A stretch of DNA of 49,729 nucleotides from an uncultured Prevotella sp. (GTDB taxonomy: Bacteria; Bacteroidota; Bacteroidia; Bacteroidales; Bacteroidaceae): assembly GCA_900544825.1 (NCBI GenBank), contig UQWP01000018.1, positions 1 through 49,729 on the forward strand, written 5' to 3'. How positions within the stretch are numbered: the stretch's first letter is position 1; every line of letters begins with the position of its first letter. Shown here piece after piece: positions 46,404-49,729 of the stretch. A program made the translations under genes and the position numbers. The notes beneath the pieces are model-generated. The model saw nothing but the letters and a program-made list of their open reading frames with translations, had not been told where the DNA came from and did no database searches.

Positions 46404-46997
46404 TTACAAATCTACGTTATCGCCGTTGCCGTCATCGCCGCTGCCGGTTCCGCCGGTTCCCTGCGAGGTGCCACCGCCGCCCTGGCTGGTACCGCCGTTG
46501 TCCTTGTTGGTCTCGCCGCCAGCGCCCTGGCTAGTGTTGCCTCCACCCGGTGTGTTCTCAGAACCACCGCCGCCATCGGCTCCCGATGTATAGTCATCGT
46601 ATGCCACGATCTTGGTGAGCTTCTTCAGCTCGGCGTTGCTCCATGATTTCGTGTTTCTCACAATCAGATGCACGCCCTGCACGCTAGCCGCCGTCACCTT
46701 CTCCTTGCTCACCTCGCCACGCGAGGTCATACCGATGGAGAACAATCCGAGATCAGAGAATCGCACACTCTTGCCATCCAGAATCAGATGCTTCAGGCAA
46801 TCCAAAGTGTCCATCAGCACACCGTGGATGGTGCCTCGGCTGTATGGCGAGTTGTGCTCGGAGATGTGAGTCACGAAGTCCTCGAAACTCATCTCACGGT
46901 CGCTCACGGCAGTAGCATACCAGAGCTTCTTACCAGCGTTCTCACCCGTCTGAGGGGTACGCATAATCTTACGATACTTACTAGTTCCTTGTCCCAT
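46404..46997 (-). CDS. HU-like DNA-binding protein with Gly/Ser/Thr-rich tail
   Basis: 197 aa. The N-terminal approximately 140 residues match the Bacteroidetes 'HU/histone-like' variant: KYRKIMRT, MSFEDFVTHISEHNSPYSRGTIHGVLMDTLDCLKHLILDGKSVRFSDLGLFSIGM, and VRNTKSWSNAELKKL. It probably binds DNA as a dimer. The last approximately 55 residues are a low-complexity tail of GGGTSQG-type repeats with Asp, probably disordered. The start is ATG 46997 (MGQGTSKYRKI); a TTG two codons earlier is less likely. A good promoter lies about 100 bp upstream. Confidence 0.85.
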   Translation of the reverse strand: MGQGTSKYRKIMRTPQTGENAGKKLWYATAVSDREMSFEDFVTHISEHNSPYSRGTIHGVLMDTLDCLKHLILDGKSVRFSDLGLFSIGMTSRGEVSKEKVTAASVQGVHLIVRNTKSWSNAELKKLTKIVAYDDYTSGADGGGGSENTPGGGNTSQGAGGETNKDNGGTSQGGGGTSQGTGGTGSGDDGNGDNVDL

Positions 46998-47099
46998 AGT
47001 CAATCAGTTTTTTAAAGGGTTAATAATTCAATTTTAATGGTCACTCATTCAGTTTTTTGTCACTCATCCGATAAGTCTCCTTATCTCTGAATGACGGTG

Positions 47100-47131
47100 C
47101 AAAGATACGGCTTTTTTCTGGAATCACCAAA
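47100..47131 (-). promoter_or_regulatory. Promoter of the HU-like gene (TTTG-N20-TATCTTTG)
   Basis: -33 TTTG at 47128-47131 and -7 TATCTTTG at 47100-47107, with a leader of about 95 nt that has two GTCACTCATYC copies. Confidence 0.8.
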
Positions 47132-47322
47132 TCTCAGGGTGTGATAAGGGCCGATTTTCAGTAGCTTTCAATTTGAAACTGCGTTAATAATCCTAACTCG
47201 TAAGATAGAGAAGAAGAAAATATAGAGTTGCTGGCTGAAAAACATAGAGATTCCGTCTAAACTGCTATTAAATAATCATTTAAGCCATTATAAGGCATCT
47301 GCCCGTACTCCTCAAAAATCGT
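47132..47322. other. Gene-free stretch before element E3
   Basis: AT-rich DNA with no supported frame, promoter or notable repeat. It separates the HU-like promoter from hairpin element E3. Confidence 0.5.
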
Positions 47323-47510
47323 ACTCAATTACTCAGTTACTCAATTACTCAGTTTTATTCTGCCCGTATGTTTCTTTCTGTATAGATAGTATATTATATA
47401 TTTATATATATAAATATATAATATAAAAATTATACTTTCAATTTATTACCAAGTTACAGGTGTAGGGGTCTAGAAATAAACTGAGTAATTGAGTAACTGA
47501 GTAATTGAGT
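47323..47510. repeat. Hairpin element E3 (188 bp, 33-bp perfect inverted arms)
   Basis: Arms 47323-47355 and 47478-47510 are perfect reverse complements, each made of two 16-bp units (ACTCAATTACTCAGTT). The 122-bp centre is AT-rich. On the minus strand it contains TGTAACTTGGTAATAAATT followed by long TA runs, so it is the same kind of element as E1 and E2 but reversed. Confidence 0.85.
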
Positions 47511-47620
47511 CAAACCGGGCTAAAATCTAGGTTCGTGTCTATATCAACAGATAATCTCCGTATGACTTCTTTTGATGTAAATAAAACTCTAAGAATGCCT
47601 CTCAAAAATACGCTCAAAGA

Positions 47621-47652
47621 TTTGCATATATCGTAGAAAAAGCTTATCTTTG
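47621..47652 (+). promoter_or_regulatory. Promoter of the 301-aa gene (TTTG-N20-TATCTTTG)
   Basis: -33 TTTG at 47621-47624 and -7 TATCTTTG at 47645-47652. The leader is about 90 nt. Confidence 0.8.
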
Positions 47653-47747
47653 CAGTCGAACTCTTTGGTCTTCGCTGTCATGGCTAGGCTGCCCTCCGCT
47701 TTAGTGAGAACTCATGGAATATGAATCACTTAATAAAATAGTTTAGT

Positions 47748-48653
47748 ATGATAACAGATACAATGAGCTATGCAGATATTGCAAAGGAATTGGAAGAGGA
47801 TTATAAGAACGTAGTCAGATACCAAGTCCACCTGCCCGTTAAGAAGTATATGAAAGAGGTTATGAACCGACCTGATGGCAAGGTCTTGTTCAAGACCGTG
47901 GAGTGGACATCTCCCAGACACAACAAGATGCTGCTTACACCATTTAGCAGGAACAAGAAGGATGCACGGAAAAATGGTCTTGTCATTAATGTTTGCTGTG
48001 TATTCCTGTATAAGGGTAAACTCAATATGGCTGTATATTCACACATGGTATTGCCATGGATTCATGTGCAGTTTTTCACTCATCATTTTTTTCAGCGTTA
48101 CAACGAGCGATACCTTCATGATTCTTCATTACAGATGATGGATATAGTGAAGCAGTTTATACGCTCTCAGTTTGTTGAATCGTTTTCTAAGATTGTGGAG
48201 CATCCAAAGCTCGGCATGGAGAGTTTTACGATATTTCCCAATGGTTGTTCCTTCTCTGAAATTGCCGATTACGATCCGTATGTGTTGCATCATACCTTTG
48301 TATCCTTTGATATGCTGCATACCGAGCAGCTGTTGAATTTGGCAGAGCTGTTATATGAGCAGCGTCTGGATAATTATCCTGGCAACAAGTCTGATGACGA
48401 TTTTTTGTTTGAAAAACGAAGAGTGGAGAATTTTAAAAAAAATGTCGCTGAATTCCCGATGTTGAAGGCTGATTTTCAGAAACGCCATAATAACTTTAGA
48501 AAATTTAGTGAATTGTGTTTTCATCTGTCTGTTGATATTCTTGATCTTACAGAAGGGGAGGAAAATCCTCTACTCGCACAGTTTGGCAGGCGTTTGCTAG
48601 ACATTTCGGCATCACCGGAAAAAGAGCGCAAGGCTGAATTAATGAAGCTGTAG
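47748..48653 (+). CDS. Uncharacterised 301-aa cytosolic protein
   Basis: No family recognised. There is no signal peptide or membrane helix. The N-terminal third is basic (VHLPVKKYMKEVMNRPDGKVLFKTVEWTSPRHNKMLLTPFSRNKKDARKNG), the middle is aromatic and His-rich (YSHMVLPWIHVQFFTHHFFQRYNERYL), and the C-terminal third is helical and charged. The motif HVQFFTHHFFQRYNER might suggest a nucleic-acid-acting or nuclease-like fold, but I cannot support that. It has a perfect promoter and an ordinary ATG. It is a lone gene next to hairpin element E3, with codon use similar to its neighbours. Confidence 0.75.
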   Translation: MITDTMSYADIAKELEEDYKNVVRYQVHLPVKKYMKEVMNRPDGKVLFKTVEWTSPRHNKMLLTPFSRNKKDARKNGLVINVCCVFLYKGKLNMAVYSHMVLPWIHVQFFTHHFFQRYNERYLHDSSLQMMDIVKQFIRSQFVESFSKIVEHPKLGMESFTIFPNGCSFSEIADYDPYVLHHTFVSFDMLHTEQLLNLAELLYEQRLDNYPGNKSDDDFLFEKRRVENFKKNVAEFPMLKADFQKRHNNFRKFSELCFHLSVDILDLTEGEENPLLAQFGRRLLDISASPEKERKAELMKL

Positions 48654-48787
48654 GCAGTGGGCTGATTGAACTTTATTTTGAAATAATATCCAGAACTTTC
48701 GCATGTGGTTCAAGTACGGGCTGAAGGGCAAAAAGTTCTGTTAAAGAATCCATGTGGATTTATTTTATAGATTTTTCGGAAAAACTT

Positions 48788-48819
48788 TTTGGATTTCAGT
48801 TTTTTTTTTATTACCTTTG
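48788..48819 (+). promoter_or_regulatory. Promoter with long structured leader before the 165-aa gene
   Basis: -33 TTTG at 48788-48791 and -7 TACCTTTG at 48812-48819, 20 nt apart. The next start codon is about 250 nt downstream. Confidence 0.75.
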
Positions 48820-48831
48820 CTGCTATAAAGA

Positions 48832-48888
48832 AAACGGCAACCCGCCTCTGACGAGCTCAACGCTTATCGGAGGCGGGTTGTTTGCGTT
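48832..48888 (+). terminator. Leader hairpin, possible attenuator or small-RNA terminator
   Basis: A perfect 10-bp GC-rich stem (48839-48848 with 48870-48879), with outer AAACG/CGTTT pairing and a following TTTGCGTTT, begins about 13 nt after the predicted transcription start. It resembles a terminator placed in the leader. Confidence 0.55.
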
Positions 48889-49077
48889 TATACCCCCTGC
48901 GAAGGGGAATGATAAAAACAACTAAACGTTTTCTTGAATAAGGTAAAACACATACAAATCAGGATATTAGAAATAGATGAATAATTCCACCATCGTAGTG
49001 GTAAATATAAACACGGTAGAAATATTTTCGAAAGAAGCGCTTCCGTGTAAAAGAGTTTCTGCCATAAATAGAATAGT

Positions 49078-49575
49078 ATGGCTAGATTAAAAAGACTGGT
49101 TCTGGTAGTCGATGAGAATGCCGTAAACCAGGTTTTAAAGATGCTGACTGCGATTGCAGAGCTTTCGCAGCAGAAGATTGAGATAGCTTCAGAAGATAAA
49201 ATTGGAGCTATGAGTGAAAAGGAAGACATAGTAAATGATAATATGTCTTCTGAAGGTTTTAAGGGAAACAACGCTCAAGTCGAAGATGATCCTGAGTATA
49301 AGTTGCTGTTTTCAGAGAAAGGACGTCGCGTGCTGAATCAACTCCGTGATATCCAGGTGCTGGACGACAACTATCAGCCTAATCATCTTTCTTGGACGAA
49401 GAAGGGATATTTGGCATACCAGATAGCTTTCAAGTTGGGTATTACCCGTGTCTGGAAGATTATGGGTGGCTTCTGGCATCTCGACAGTCATTCGCTGAAG
49501 ACTGGTAGAGACAAGGCAGAAAGTACGCTGAAGATTCAGGCCTTTGAAGAGAAAATCAAGCCGATTTTAGGCTGA
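49078..49575 (+). CDS. Uncharacterised 165-aa protein
   Basis: Not recognised. The N-terminal approximately 45 residues are helical and hydrophobic-amphipathic (LVLVVDENAVNQVLKMLTAIAELSQQK), then an acidic disordered linker (about 46-80), then a compact C-terminal half (YKLLFSEKGRRVLNQLRDIQVLDDNYQPNHLSWTKKGYLAYQIAFKLGI) that might bind nucleic acid or a partner. It is preceded by a 250-nt leader with several small hairpins and followed by a terminator. It has coding-like codon use and no rival frame. Confidence 0.7.
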   Translation: MARLKRLVLVVDENAVNQVLKMLTAIAELSQQKIEIASEDKIGAMSEKEDIVNDNMSSEGFKGNNAQVEDDPEYKLLFSEKGRRVLNQLRDIQVLDDNYQPNHLSWTKKGYLAYQIAFKLGITRVWKIMGGFWHLDSHSLKTGRDKAESTLKIQAFEEKIKPILG

Positions 49576-49677
49576 TAGAGGCATTTTATCGTAGTTTTTA
49601 CGATTTTTTTCTGGTGCTACCTGCTGCTATGGCACCAGTCGTGCAGCAGGTAAGATTCAAAATATCGCCGTACATTT

Positions 49678-49729
49678 GCCCCAGATTTCAGAACGATACC
49701 GGTTCTGAGGTCTGGGGCTTTTGCGTTTT
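49678..49729 (+). terminator. Intrinsic terminator at the window end
   Basis: Two stacked stems (CCCCAGA/TCTGGGG and TCAGAAC/GTTCTGA) are followed by TTTTGCGTTTT. A TACATTTG at 49671-49678 just before it is probably chance. Confidence 0.75.

Overview
The window looks like a chromosome segment of a gut Bacteroidota, most likely Prevotella/Segatella (S. copri-like). Three things point there. Nearly every gene has a Bacteroidetes-type promoter (TTTG-N19-21-TAnnTTTG), usually without a Shine-Dalgarno site. Outer-membrane STN/TonB-type receptors are paired with ECF sigma and anti-sigma genes. A 31-residue 'smalltalk' gene follows an HU-like gene. The genus is inferred from gene style, not from a marker gene. 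I see no rRNA, tRNA, CRISPR array, transposase or integrase.

Region 1 (1-5.4 kb) is housekeeping: the 3' part of an SF2 helicase, RNase HI, arginyl-tRNA synthetase (argS), a 63-aa orphan protein and a secreted Est1E-like cinnamoyl/feruloyl esterase.

Region 2 (5.4-19.8 kb) is an export island bracketed by two two-component systems. The left pair has a short response regulator with no AAA+ domain. It is divergent from an FtsX/MacB-type permease plus ATPase, and two matching palindromes lie between them. The right pair is a full NtrC-type sigma-54 activator with a PAS histidine kinase. A TolC-like protein, adaptor, second permease and second ATPase follow a near-consensus sigma-54 promoter (10347-10361). 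About 100 bp upstream of that promoter's expected start lies a double copy of the palindrome that also sits in front of the NtrC-type gene. The sequence therefore suggests which regulator drives which half. A Fic enzyme lies between ATPase 2 and the right kinase.

Region 3 (19.8-37.8 kb) is outer-membrane uptake and signalling. It holds a TonB receptor with a His/Cys-rich membrane partner, then a receptor-sigma-FecR operon, then a TPR protein. After that come two minus-strand sigma/anti-sigma/receptor operons separated by an AAA_14/DUF4143 ATPase. These two operons share a 1.69-kb direct repeat covering the sigma gene, the anti-sigma gene and the receptor N-terminus, but their receptor plugs and barrels differ completely. 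The shared sigma factor is unusually short.

Region 4 (37.9-49.7 kb) is mostly housekeeping: a UPF1-like helicase, a PfkB kinase, an AspT/YidE-type transporter, an RluA-type pseudouridine synthase, an EamA transporter, an HU-like protein with smalltalk, and two unrecognised genes.

The gene-poor stretches at 27.0-27.7 kb and 47.3-47.5 kb hold three hairpin elements of nearly constant length (188-192 bp). Their arms are perfect or near-perfect inverted repeats, but each element has a different arm sequence around a related AT-rich core. I consider these elements, the duplicated receptor-signalling block and the sigma-54 wiring the most interesting content.
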